From positions 124,001-188,000 of the forward strand of contig JAEUVE010000011.1 of assembly GCA_016786865.1 (NCBI GenBank): DNA of 64,000 bases, read 5' to 3'. The translations under genes were made by a program, and so were the position numbers. The first letter of the stretch is position 1. Each line of letters begins with the position of its first letter. The stretch is from Sediminibacterium sp. (GTDB lineage: Bacteria; Bacteroidota; Bacteroidia; Chitinophagales; Chitinophagaceae). This document shows positions 1 through 7,418 of this stretch, in pieces. Under the pieces are notes generated by a model. It did not search any database and was not told where the DNA came from. It saw only the letters and a list, made by a program, of their open reading frames with translations.

Positions 1-259
1 GTCCCACATAAAATTTTTCCATCTCCCTGCTTTCAAACAGCCTGGAAAGTTCTTTGTGCGCATCTTCGTTCTTTGCAAACAGAATGATTCCGCTGGTATC
101 CCGGTCTAAACGGTGAACGGTAAAAATATTTCCATACCGTTCCTTCAGAATGTCTTTTAATGAAATTTCGCTTCCGGCCCTGTCTGGTATGCTTAGCAAA
201 CCGGAAGGTTTATTAACGGCAACAAAGTCTGAGTTCTCAAAAATAATATCGGGATGCAT
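1..259 (-). CDS. RluA-family RNA pseudouridine synthase (N-terminal part, gene runs off the window)
   Basis: Only the first 86 residues lie in the window; the gene continues past base 1. The translation starts MHPDIIFENSDFVAVNKPSG and contains the HRLDRDTSG motif, the catalytic-aspartate signature of RluA/RluD-type uridine isomerases that modify rRNA or tRNA. An N-terminal S4 domain is absent, because the catalytic fold starts at once; this fits the shorter RluA-like branch. The ATG at 257-259 lies one base beyond the stop of the upstream RsuA-type gene, so the two are very probably cotranscribed. The exact target uridine cannot be told from this fragment. Confidence 0.85.
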   Translation of the reverse strand, partial: MHPDIIFENSDFVAVNKPSGLLSIPDRAGSEISLKDILKERYGNIFTVHRLDRDTSGIILFAKNEDAHKELSRLFESREMEKFYVG

Positions 260-260
260 G

Positions 261-1421
261 TTATTCTGTTGCCTTGTTTTTTCTGATAAATGATTTGTTC
301 ATGTACTTCAGCAGACGTACTTCCTTCTCATTCAGGTGGCGCCATTTACTCCTTTCCACATTCTTCTTGGTGAGGTTGGCAAACATGACCCTGTCGAGCG
401 CTTTAACGTCGTAGCCCAGGTGTTCAAAGATTCTTCTTACAATCCTGTTTCTTCCGCTGTGAATTTCTATGCCTACCACATGTTTGTCGTTCGCATCAGC
501 ATAGCCAACAGAATCGGCTGCAACAAAACCATCATCTAGGGTAACCCCGCTCACTATCTGGTCAAGGTCTTTTTTGGTAACCGGCTTGTTGAGGGTTACT
601 TCGTAAATCTTTTTTACTTCAAAGGAAGGATGTGTTAATTTTTGTGCCAGTTCCCCGTCGTTGGTCAGCAACAGCACACCGGTGGTATTTCTGTCTAAAC
701 GCCCCACAGGATATACTCTTTCCGGAGTAGCGCCTTTAATCAGGTCCAGTACGGTTTTTCTGCCTTGCGGATCGTTTGCAGTAGTAATGAAATCTTTGGG
801 TTTGTTCAGCAAAATGTATACTGCATTTTTCTGCAAGAAAACTTCTTTGCCCTTTACCACTACTTTGTCTGCCTGCGATACCTTGTATCCGGGTTCAAAT
901 ATTTTGTCTCCGTTAACGGTTACTTTGCCGGCTTTTACCAGTTCAGCAGCCTCTCTTCTGCCGCATACGCCTGCGTGAGCAATGAACTTATTCAGCGGAA
1001 TTAAACTGTCTGCATCGGGAGTCTGTGCTGCATTGGATTTTCTATTCTCTCCGGCAGGTCTGTTGTCTTGTTTGCGAACGGGGGCTCCTGGGCCATAGCG
1101 GCGTGCTGTTCCAGCTGTACGGGGTTGTTCCTGGCTGCGTGTCTGGGTATCTGCAGGTTTACGGGTTGCAGTTTTGCCGGTTGTAGCCGGCCGTCCTCCT
1201 GCAGCAGCGGGTCTTCCGGAAGCTGTTTTGTGCGGACTTTCTTTTTTTGTGTCTTCCCAAACCTCGCCTCTGGCTTTGGCCTTTTTCCTCTCGCGCATTT
1301 CTTCACCGGCGGCCCTGGCCTCGGCTTTTATTTTTCTTTTTTCCTGCCGGAAGGCTTCCTTAATGGCGGCGCCTTTTTTCTTATTGGCGAATTTGTTGAA
1401 GTTGTCTGTTCTTTTTTGCAT
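261..1421 (-). CDS. RsuA/RluB-family rRNA pseudouridine synthase with long basic N-terminal extension
   Basis: The C-terminal 240 or so residues are a typical RluB/RsuA enzyme. An S4 RNA-binding domain begins LNKFIAHAGVCGRREA, followed by the catalytic segment YPVGRLDRNTTGVLLLTNDG with its aspartate and the C-terminal HSGRNRIVRRIFEHLGYDV. The first 140 residues are low-complexity, rich in Lys, Arg, Ala, Pro and Thr; such tails are common in Bacteroidota orthologues and may help bind RNA. I chose the ATG at 1419-1421 (MQKRTDNFNKF) because the longer reading frame would run into rlmN, whose stop is at 1465. The expected role is modification of large-subunit rRNA. Confidence 0.88.
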   Translation of the reverse strand: MQKRTDNFNKFANKKKGAAIKEAFRQEKRKIKAEARAAGEEMRERKKAKARGEVWEDTKKESPHKTASGRPAAAGGRPATTGKTATRKPADTQTRSQEQPRTAGTARRYGPGAPVRKQDNRPAGENRKSNAAQTPDADSLIPLNKFIAHAGVCGRREAAELVKAGKVTVNGDKIFEPGYKVSQADKVVVKGKEVFLQKNAVYILLNKPKDFITTANDPQGRKTVLDLIKGATPERVYPVGRLDRNTTGVLLLTNDGELAQKLTHPSFEVKKIYEVTLNKPVTKKDLDQIVSGVTLDDGFVAADSVGYADANDKHVVGIEIHSGRNRIVRRIFEHLGYDVKALDRVMFANLTKKNVERSKWRHLNEKEVRLLKYMNKSFIRKNKATE

Positions 1422-1464
1422 GTGATTGGGTTTGCTGTTTTTCAACAGGAAGGTGAATGCGGAA

Positions 1465-2514
1465 TCAGGCTTTGTTTTTGTTGGCCAGCTGTCCGCAGGC
1501 AGCATCAATGTCTTTACCCCGGCTTCTGCGCAAACGGGCGTTTACTTTGTTGGCGGCAAGGATGTCCATGAAACGCTGAACATCTTCCTCCTCGGGTTTG
1601 GTGAATTTAAATGCGTCTATACTGTTGTATTCAATAATATTGATCAGGTCTGCGGGAATCTGGCGGAACAGTTTTGTTAACTCTTCTGCGTCTTTCGGAG
1701 CATCATTCAGGTTCTTGAACAGAATGTACTCGAGGGTAATTTCATTCCCCGTTTTTTTATAGAAATAGTTCAATGCCTCTACCAATACTTTGATGTTGTT
1801 GGTTTCGTTGATCGGCATGATCTGGTTGCGTTTTTCGTCGTTGGGTGCATGCAGCGATAATGCCAGTTTAAAACGAACACCATCGTCTCCCAGCATTTTA
1901 ATCTGCTTGGCCACGCCGGCGGTAGACACGGTGATTCTGCGAGGACTCATGAAGAGGCCATCTTCGGCAGTAATGCGTTCAATGGCCCTCATCACATTGC
2001 CGTAGTTCATGAGTGGTTCTCCCATACCCATGAAAACAATATTGGTCAGTTTTTGCTCAAATGTAGATTCACTCTGTCGGTTGATCAGTACAACCTGATC
2101 TACAATTTCGTCGTAGGTCAGGTTTCGCTTACGGTCCATATAGCCGGTTGCACAAAACTTGCAACTGAGGCTGCATCCGATCTGAGAAGAAACACAGGCA
2201 GTTTTACGATCATCGGTCGGAATCAGTACCCCCTCTATAAAGTGACCGTCGAAGGTTTTGAACCGGCTTTTAATGGTGCCATCGCTGCTGTGCTGGGTGG
2301 TGTTCACTTCCAGGGCCGGAAGCGAGAAATCTGCAGCCAGTTTGCTCCGCAATTCTTTGCTGAGGTTGCTCATGGCATCGAAGCTGTGGGCATGTTTCTG
2401 CCAGAGCCACTCCTGAACCTGCTTCAGGCGAAATTTTTTTTCGCCAATGCGTTCAAAGTAGGCTTCCAGGTCGGCCGGTTGCAGGTGGCGAATATTGGGT
2501 AAAGGGCTGCTCAT
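1465..2514 (-). CDS. rlmN: RlmN, dual-specificity 23S rRNA/tRNA adenine-C2 methyltransferase
   Basis: A radical-SAM methyltransferase of 349 aa, the usual length for the family. It carries the CxxxCxxC 4Fe-4S motif (C114, C118, C121, within GCSLSCKFCATG), the preceding ACVSSQIGC segment and a late cysteine at about 340 (DAACGQL), the residue that is methylated in the RlmN mechanism. The segment FMGMGEPLMNYGNV is a further family hallmark. It methylates A2503 of 23S rRNA and A37 of some tRNAs. It sits upstream of the pseudouridine synthase gene on the same strand. A TATCTTTG element lies four bases before the ATG, so the leader is extremely short. Confidence 0.96.
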   Translation of the reverse strand: MSSPLPNIRHLQPADLEAYFERIGEKKFRLKQVQEWLWQKHAHSFDAMSNLSKELRSKLAADFSLPALEVNTTQHSSDGTIKSRFKTFDGHFIEGVLIPTDDRKTACVSSQIGCSLSCKFCATGYMDRKRNLTYDEIVDQVVLINRQSESTFEQKLTNIVFMGMGEPLMNYGNVMRAIERITAEDGLFMSPRRITVSTAGVAKQIKMLGDDGVRFKLALSLHAPNDEKRNQIMPINETNNIKVLVEALNYFYKKTGNEITLEYILFKNLNDAPKDAEELTKLFRQIPADLINIIEYNSIDAFKFTKPEEEDVQRFMDILAANKVNARLRRSRGKDIDAACGQLANKNKA

Positions 2515-2518
2515 GCTG

Positions 2519-2526
2519 CAAAGATA
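2519..2526 (-). promoter_or_regulatory. Putative -7 element (TATCTTTG) of rlmN
   Basis: The minus strand reads TATCTTTG, a perfect match to the Bacteroidota housekeeping -7 consensus TAnnTTTG. It ends four bases before the rlmN ATG. No convincing -33 TTTG was found at the normal spacing. If transcription starts about 5-7 bases downstream of the element, the mRNA would be leaderless or nearly so. Confidence 0.55.
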
Positions 2527-2596
2527 ACTCCAAGCGCTCCCAAACTGCTATTTATGCGGTAAATTATATATTGCAGAACATTATAAAGACTGAAAT

Positions 2597-3793
2597 ATGA
2601 CGAATGCCTGTTATGTGATAGACGCGGTAAGGACGCCTATCGGACGTTTTGGAGGTAAGCTGAGTAGTGTGCGTCCGGACGATTTGCTGGCCCAGGTGAT
2701 CCGCGCATTGATGGAAAGAAATCCGGGAATAGACCCTGCTGCCATCGAAGATGTGATTGCCGGAGCAGCCAATCAGGCCGGGGAAGACAACCGGAATGTG
2801 GCCCGGATGGCTGCCTTGCTGGCCGGCCTGCCGGTAACCGTTGCGGGCAATACCGTTAACCGGCTTTGTGCCAGTGGATTGCAGGCGGTGATGGACGCGG
2901 CAAGGGCTATTTCCTGCAACGAGGGGCTTTTTTATATTGCGGGAGGGGTGGAGAGCATGACCCGCGCCCCTTTTGTAACTGCAAAGGCAGAAGAAGCCTG
3001 GAGCAGAAAAACGGAAACCTATGATTCCAGCTTTGGCTGGCGTTTCATCAATAAAAAACTGGCAGAAATGTACCATCCCTACAGTATGGGAGAAACCGCG
3101 GAGAATGTAGCCAAACAATGGGCCATCAGCCGCGAGGAGCAGGATATTTTTGCATTGGGTTCCCAACAGAAATACGCAGCAGCATTGCAGGAAGGAAAAT
3201 GGGAAGAAGAGATCACGGCTGTGGAAATGGTGCAGAACCGAATGGTCAGCTGGATGAACCAGGACGAACATCCCAGGGAAACCAGCCTGGAAAAACTGGC
3301 TTCGCTGAAACCGGCTTTTATTTCGGACGGCACTGTAACCGCCGGAAACTCCTCTGGCATCAACGACGGTGCAGCTGCGCTGTTGCTGGCCAGCGAAGAG
3401 GCAGTTAAACTGTTTCAGCTGCAACCCCTGGCCCGTGTGGTATCCATGGGAGTGGCCGGTGTACACCCTGCAATAATGGGTATTGGTCCTGTACCCGCAA
3501 CCAATAAGGCCCTGAAAAGGGCTGGGCTTGGCGTAAAAGACCTGGACCTGGTTGAGTTGAACGAGGCGTTTGCTTCACAAAGTATCGCCTGTATACGCGA
3601 TTTGGAACTGGATCCGGCCCGGGTGAATGTGAACGGTGGAGCCATTGCCCTGGGACACCCGCTTGGATGCAGCGGTGCAAGGATTTCTACCACCCTGCTG
3701 CACGAGATGGGCCGTCGTAAATTGCGCCTGGGGCTGGCAACCATGTGTGTGGGAGTAGGACAGGGTGCAGCGGTCATTTTTGAGGGCGTTTAA
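2597..3793 (+). CDS. pcaF: Thiolase, 3-oxoadipyl-CoA thiolase (PcaF/PaaJ) type
   Basis: A 398-aa type I thiolase. The acylated cysteine is C91 in the segment NRLCASGLQ. The C-terminal half has NEAFASQS, GGAIALGHPLGCSGAR (catalytic His) and CVGVGQGAA (second Cys). The stretches VRPDDLLAQ, CANQAGEDNRNVARMA-like AGAANQAGEDNRNVARMA and GWRFINKKL resemble the beta-ketoadipyl-CoA thiolases PcaF/PaaJ more than FadA, and indicate thiolytic cleavage of 3-oxoadipyl-CoA or a similar 3-oxoacyl-CoA. No other aromatic-degradation or beta-oxidation gene is nearby, so the physiological substrate stays open. The gene stands alone between divergent rlmN and a small exported protein. Confidence 0.85.
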   Translation: MTNACYVIDAVRTPIGRFGGKLSSVRPDDLLAQVIRALMERNPGIDPAAIEDVIAGAANQAGEDNRNVARMAALLAGLPVTVAGNTVNRLCASGLQAVMDAARAISCNEGLFYIAGGVESMTRAPFVTAKAEEAWSRKTETYDSSFGWRFINKKLAEMYHPYSMGETAENVAKQWAISREEQDIFALGSQQKYAAALQEGKWEEEITAVEMVQNRMVSWMNQDEHPRETSLEKLASLKPAFISDGTVTAGNSSGINDGAAALLLASEEAVKLFQLQPLARVVSMGVAGVHPAIMGIGPVPATNKALKRAGLGVKDLDLVELNEAFASQSIACIRDLELDPARVNVNGGAIALGHPLGCSGARISTTLLHEMGRRKLRLGLATMCVGVGQGAAVIFEGV

Positions 3794-3872
3794 CAAAAAA
3801 ATGTTTTTTGTGTTATAGAAATTGACCTTTAAATCAATTATTTTTCCCAAAATTCAACAACAAAAAACAGCC

Positions 3873-4238
3873 ATGAAAAAACTTCTTTTTTGCTCTTTAT
3901 TACTGATGGGCATTTCATTTGCCGCCACCGCACAGGACCAGCCGGCAGACAGTACTGTAATCAAGCAATACCTGGGTAAATACAAGTTTCCGGAAGGAAG
4001 CCCGGTAACAGACGTAACAGTTGCTATTGAGAATGGTGTATTGGTAATGGCATCTGCTGTTGGCAATTCCGTACTTGAAAAACAGGGTGCAGATGTATAC
4101 ACCATTGTACAATTCCAGGGAACCGCTACTTTCAAACGAAACGACGACAAAAAAGTGATTGGTGTTAATATTCTTGCAATGGGCTACACGCTCGAAGGCA
4201 TCAAGGAAGAAGTTGCGCTGCAACTGAAAAAGCCGTAA
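3873..4238 (+). CDS. Small exported protein, DUF3471-like
   Basis: A 121-aa product. I chose the ATG at 3873 because it opens a clear signal peptide (MKKLLFCSLLLMGISFAATAQ, cleavage after AQ); the longer frame adds 17 residues that would spoil it. The mature part (about 100 aa) has the pattern YLGKYKFPEG...V.IENGVL...AT FKR, which resembles the DUF3471 beta-rich domain often attached to serine beta-lactamase-like hydrolases. Here it stands alone. Function unknown, probably periplasmic. The gene converges on hisS, and a hairpin inside the 3' end of hisS may terminate it. Confidence 0.7.
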   Translation: MKKLLFCSLLLMGISFAATAQDQPADSTVIKQYLGKYKFPEGSPVTDVTVAIENGVLVMASAVGNSVLEKQGADVYTIVQFQGTATFKRNDDKKVIGVNILAMGYTLEGIKEEVALQLKKP

Positions 4239-4261
4239 ACAGGCTCAACACATCAACACGG

Positions 4262-5626
4262 TTAAAATATGGATTCCACGAGCTCTGCTTGTGGAATCGT
4301 TTTTTGTTCCCCGGTCTGTATGTTTTTAACATTGCAGGTTCCCTGCTCCAGTTCACTGCTGCCGAGAACAATTACAAAAGGAATATTCTTTTTCTCCGCG
4401 TACTTAAACTGCTTGTCGAGCTTACTGTTCTCATGAAACAGTTCGCAGGAGATGCCCCTGTCTCTAAGTTGCTGCATGAGTTCAAAAGCGCGTTCGCTCT
4501 CTGCTTTACCCAGGTTAAAAAACAGGAGCTTGGTACCGCGTTCCACTTCCTGCGGAAAGAGCTGCAATTCTTCCAGTACATCGTAAATACGATCCACACC
4601 AAAGCTTACGCCCACACCGGGTACATTGGGTACACCAAACAATCCGGTAAGATCATCGTAACGGCCGCCGCCGCCGATGCTGCCCATTTTTGCCCCAATG
4701 GCTTTAACTTCAAAAATGATTCCCGTATAGTAATTCAGTCCTCTGGCGAGGGTAAAGTCGGTTACGATTATGGCATCACCGGTAGCAACCCGGTGGTTGA
4801 GTACATATTCAATTTCTTCAATCCCCAGTAATCCGGTTTCGTTGTTGCCCAGCAGTTCTTTCAGTTGCTGAATTTTTTCTGAATCGGTTCCGGTGATGTT
4901 GAGGTATTGTTCAATGGTGGCAATCTGTGCGGCAGAAAGTCCGCGGGAAGCCAGCTCTTCCTTTACTTTTTCCAGCCCGATTTTGTCGAGCTTGTCTATA
5001 GCAACGGTGATATTAACCATCTGATCTGCCCCGCCGCATATATCTGCAAGTGCAGCCAGAATTTTTCTGCTGTTGATCCTGATTTCTACCGGAAGATTCA
5101 GGCGGTCGAAAACCGTGGAATAAATAGCGGCAAGTTCCACTTCGTTCAGCAGGCTTTTGCTGCCAACCACATCGGCATCGCACTGATAGAACTCGCGGTA
5201 GCGGCCCTTTTGCGGTCGGTCTGCGCGCCATACGGGTTGAATCTGGTAACGCTTGAAAGGAAGGGTCAGCTGCCCGTAGTTCATGGCAACATATCTTGCA
5301 AAGGGGATGGTCAGATCGTAACGAAGGGCTCTTTCGGTGATCCCTTTTGTATTCCTGCCGTTCAGTACTTTGTCGAAATCCTGCAAAGCCTGTTCCTTTT
5401 TAGCAGGATTGTCCAGTCCGTTGTTCAGGATTTTGAAGATGAGCTTGTCTCCTTCTTCGCCATACTTGCCCATCAGGGTATCGAGGTTCTCCATGGCCGG
5501 CGTTTCCAGTGGCTGAAAGCCATAGAGCTCAAAAACAGTACGGATGGTGTTAAATATATAATTGCGCTTTTGTACAACAGCAGCGTTGAAATCTCTGGTT
5601 CCCTGTGGTAAAGATGGTTTGCTCAT
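4262..5626 (-). CDS. hisS: Histidyl-tRNA synthetase
   Basis: A class II aminoacyl-tRNA synthetase of 454 aa that charges tRNA-His. Visible motifs are the N-terminal GTRDF, class II motif 2 (RYDLTIPFARYVAMN followed by FKRYQIQPVWRADRPQKGRYREFYQCDADVVG), the histidine-specific ARGLNYYTG segment, motif 3 (GGGGRYDDL...GVSFGVDRI) and a C-terminal anticodon-binding domain. The downstream neighbour on the opposite strand converges with a 24-base gap. A tyrosine phosphatase gene lies just upstream on the same strand, but hisS has its own TACTTTTG element five bases before the ATG. Confidence 0.97.
   Translation of the reverse strand: MSKPSLPQGTRDFNAAVVQKRNYIFNTIRTVFELYGFQPLETPAMENLDTLMGKYGEEGDKLIFKILNNGLDNPAKKEQALQDFDKVLNGRNTKGITERALRYDLTIPFARYVAMNYGQLTLPFKRYQIQPVWRADRPQKGRYREFYQCDADVVGSKSLLNEVELAAIYSTVFDRLNLPVEIRINSRKILAALADICGGADQMVNITVAIDKLDKIGLEKVKEELASRGLSAAQIATIEQYLNITGTDSEKIQQLKELLGNNETGLLGIEEIEYVLNHRVATGDAIIVTDFTLARGLNYYTGIIFEVKAIGAKMGSIGGGGRYDDLTGLFGVPNVPGVGVSFGVDRIYDVLEELQLFPQEVERGTKLLFFNLGKAESERAFELMQQLRDRGISCELFHENSKLDKQFKYAEKKNIPFVIVLGSSELEQGTCNVKNIQTGEQKTIPQAELVESIF
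4272..4306 (+). terminator. Probable terminator of the DUF3471-like gene, embedded in the hisS coding end
   Basis: GATTCCAC (4272-4279) pairs perfectly with GTGGAATC (4291-4298) across an 11-base loop and is followed by GTTTTTTG. It lies 33 bases past the stop of the plus-strand gene, inside the last codons of the convergent hisS. Confidence 0.6.
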
Positions 5627-5631
5627 TGGCG

Positions 5632-5639
5632 CAAAAGTA
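5632..5639 (-). promoter_or_regulatory. Putative -7 element (TACTTTTG) of hisS
   Basis: A perfect TAnnTTTG match on the minus strand, ending five bases before the hisS ATG in the 15-base gap after the phosphatase gene. The -33 region would fall inside the upstream coding sequence. Confidence 0.5.
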
Positions 5640-5641
5640 GT

Positions 5642-6097
5642 TTATTTACTTTTTTCGATGATTTTTTCGCAGGCTTTCTCCAGCAGGTCAAACACATTGT
5701 GGTAACCCGCTTCTCCGCCATACCAGGGGTCAGGCACTTCCCGGTCTTCTCCAGGATACAGTTCATTGAGAATCAGCATTACTTTTTCAGGCATCCATGC
5801 TGTTTTGCACAAACGTTTGAGGTCTGCATAGTTGGATTGGTCCATGACATAAATTTTGTCATAGAAGCGTAAATCTTCTTCGCTGAACTGGCGGCAGCGT
5901 TGCGCTGAAATATCTATTCCGTTGAGCCTTGCAACTTTTTGTGATAAATGGTGCGGAGGCTCACCAATATGGAATCCTGAAGTGCCGGAACTGTCTACAA
6001 GCCAGTCCAGACCTGCATTTAAGGCTTTGTGCTTTAAAATTCCTTCTGCCAGCGGGCTTCTGCAGATGTTTCCCAGGCATACCATTAAAATCTTCAT
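5642..6097 (-). CDS. Low-molecular-weight protein-tyrosine phosphatase
   Basis: A 151-aa protein of the family's usual size. The P-loop CLGNICRS (C7 nucleophile, R13) is at the extreme N-terminus and the general-acid loop DPWYGG is near residue 118. It removes phosphate from tyrosine or possibly arginine in cytoplasmic proteins. I chose the ATG at 6097 because MKILMVCLGNICRS is the standard start of the family; the longer frame adds eight residues. No partner bacterial tyrosine kinase is visible in the window. Confidence 0.92.
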   Translation of the reverse strand: MKILMVCLGNICRSPLAEGILKHKALNAGLDWLVDSSGTSGFHIGEPPHHLSQKVARLNGIDISAQRCRQFSEEDLRFYDKIYVMDQSNYADLKRLCKTAWMPEKVMLILNELYPGEDREVPDPWYGGEAGYHNVFDLLEKACEKIIEKSK

Positions 6098-6102
6098 GTG
6101 AA

Positions 6103-6110
6103 CAAAGATA
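6103..6110 (-). promoter_or_regulatory. Putative -7 element (TATCTTTG) of the tyrosine phosphatase gene
   Basis: A perfect TAnnTTTG match on the minus strand, five bases upstream of the chosen ATG. This supports the shorter start at 6097, because the longer frame would begin inside the element. Confidence 0.55.
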
Positions 6111-6231
6111 CTGAGGTGCAAATGATCTGAAACACCGACCTGTTATAGATATTCATCATTTATGGAATATCAAAAAAACTGCATCTCAGTAAAAATATTT
6201 CAATAAATTGCCGTTCCCATTAAAGGAATCT

Positions 6232-6471
6232 ATGGAAAATAGTCTTAGAGATAAAAGCAGGCGTGGTTATTCCAATTTTCGTCGTTTGTACGATGTTTCG
6301 ATGGCTTTGCTGTTTCTTGCAATGGGTGGTGCTATGTTTTTTTTAGAACGTCTCGGAGCGGATCTTGCCGTAGTAGAAGACACTGGTTTTCGTTATTTTT
6401 TCGGAAGCATTTGTCTGTTGTACGGAGGCTTTCGTTTGTACAGAGGGATTAAGTATACAGAAAGAATATGA
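6232..6471 (+). CDS. Small two-helix membrane protein
   Basis: A 79-aa product starting MENSLRDKSRRGYSNFRRL, with two hydrophobic segments (MALLFLAMGGAMFFLERLGA and FRYFFGSICLLYGGFRLYRG) separated by a short charged loop. I chose the ATG at 6232; a TTG eight codons upstream is the only in-frame alternative seen. Its stop overlaps the start of the PstS-like lipoprotein gene by four bases (ATGA), so the two are translationally coupled and probably act together at the inner membrane. No family recognised. Confidence 0.75.
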   Translation: MENSLRDKSRRGYSNFRRLYDVSMALLFLAMGGAMFFLERLGADLAVVEDTGFRYFFGSICLLYGGFRLYRGIKYTERI

Positions 6472-7391
6472 AAAAGTCCTGTATTAACTTATTGTTACCG
6501 GTCTGTCTTGTGTTCTTTGTTTCCTGTGGTTCCGGAAATCAGGTAGTAGATGAACGGGATACGCCTGAAAAAGGTACAATCCGGATCAGTGTAGATGAAA
6601 GCTTTAAGCCGGTAATTGAGGAAGAACTGCGGGTACACCGCTCCCAGTTTCCCGAAGCCAATATCATCGCCAGCTATAAATCTGAGGCGGAATGCTTCAG
6701 GGATCTTCAGAAAGATAGTACGAGAATGATCATTGTGGCCAGGGGATTGACCGAAAAAGAGACGGAGTTTTACAAAAGCACATTATCTTACAAGCCTCAA
6801 TTTGCCGAACTGGCCTATGATGCTGTAGCCGTGATTGTGAACAAAGACGCCAAAGACAGTATTTTTCGTTTCAGTGATATTCGGGATATATTGAGTGGAA
6901 AACAGCCGGTAACCGCTATTATGGATGGAAAATCCGCAACCAGTACGGTTCGTTACCTGAAAGACAGTGTGCTGAAGAACCAGGAGTTTGGAAAAAATGT
7001 GGTGGCTGCTGAAAACAGCCAGGAGGTCATTGATATAGTAGCAAAAAGAACCGATGTGATCGGATTCGTAGGCTTGAGCTGGATCGGGGACTCTTATGAC
7101 CCCCGTCAGGTAGCTTATTTATCCAAGATCAGGTTATCCCGGGTGGAATGTACAGCCTGTCTGGAACCGGATATATACGCCAAGCCTTCACAGGCAACCA
7201 TTACCAGGGGCGAATATCCTTTGGCACGACCATTGTACTATATTTTAAAGGAGAATGCGGCAGGATTGGGAACCGGTTTTATGAATTTTATGAGCCTGGA
7301 GCGCGGACAACTGATTTTCAGAAGATCGTTTCTGGCTCCGGCAAAGATGGCTTTTCACAAAAGGGTGGGAAGTATCAAAGAGGGAGAATAA
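6468..7391 (+). CDS. PstS-like substrate-binding lipoprotein
   Basis: A 307-aa protein with a lipoprotein signal (hydrophobic stretch ending VSCGSGN, cysteine at about residue 20) and a type II periplasmic-binding fold of the PstS/PBP-like class. Segments such as GTIRISVDESFKPVIEEEL, DAVAVIVNKDAKDSIFRFSDIRDILSG and IGFVGLSWIGD follow the phosphate-binding family pattern. No pstC, pstA or pstB is nearby. In Bacteroidota, lone PstS-like lipoproteins of this type occur next to TonB- or respiration-related genes, so phosphate uptake should not be assumed. Four-base overlap with the small membrane protein; the TPR gene follows 27 bases later. Confidence 0.8.
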   Translation: MKKSCINLLLPVCLVFFVSCGSGNQVVDERDTPEKGTIRISVDESFKPVIEEELRVHRSQFPEANIIASYKSEAECFRDLQKDSTRMIIVARGLTEKETEFYKSTLSYKPQFAELAYDAVAVIVNKDAKDSIFRFSDIRDILSGKQPVTAIMDGKSATSTVRYLKDSVLKNQEFGKNVVAAENSQEVIDIVAKRTDVIGFVGLSWIGDSYDPRQVAYLSKIRLSRVECTACLEPDIYAKPSQATITRGEYPLARPLYYILKENAAGLGTGFMNFMSLERGQLIFRRSFLAPAKMAFHKRVGSIKEGE

Positions 7392-7418
7392 CATACCAAC
7401 TATAAAAAAGAGAGAGAC

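Noticed and set aside
2564..3466. Open frame of 300 aa on the minus strand opposite the thiolase gene
   Set aside because: It is antisense to a well-conserved thiolase, rich in Cys, His and Gln without any recognisable motif, and has no promoter. A shadow of biased codon use.
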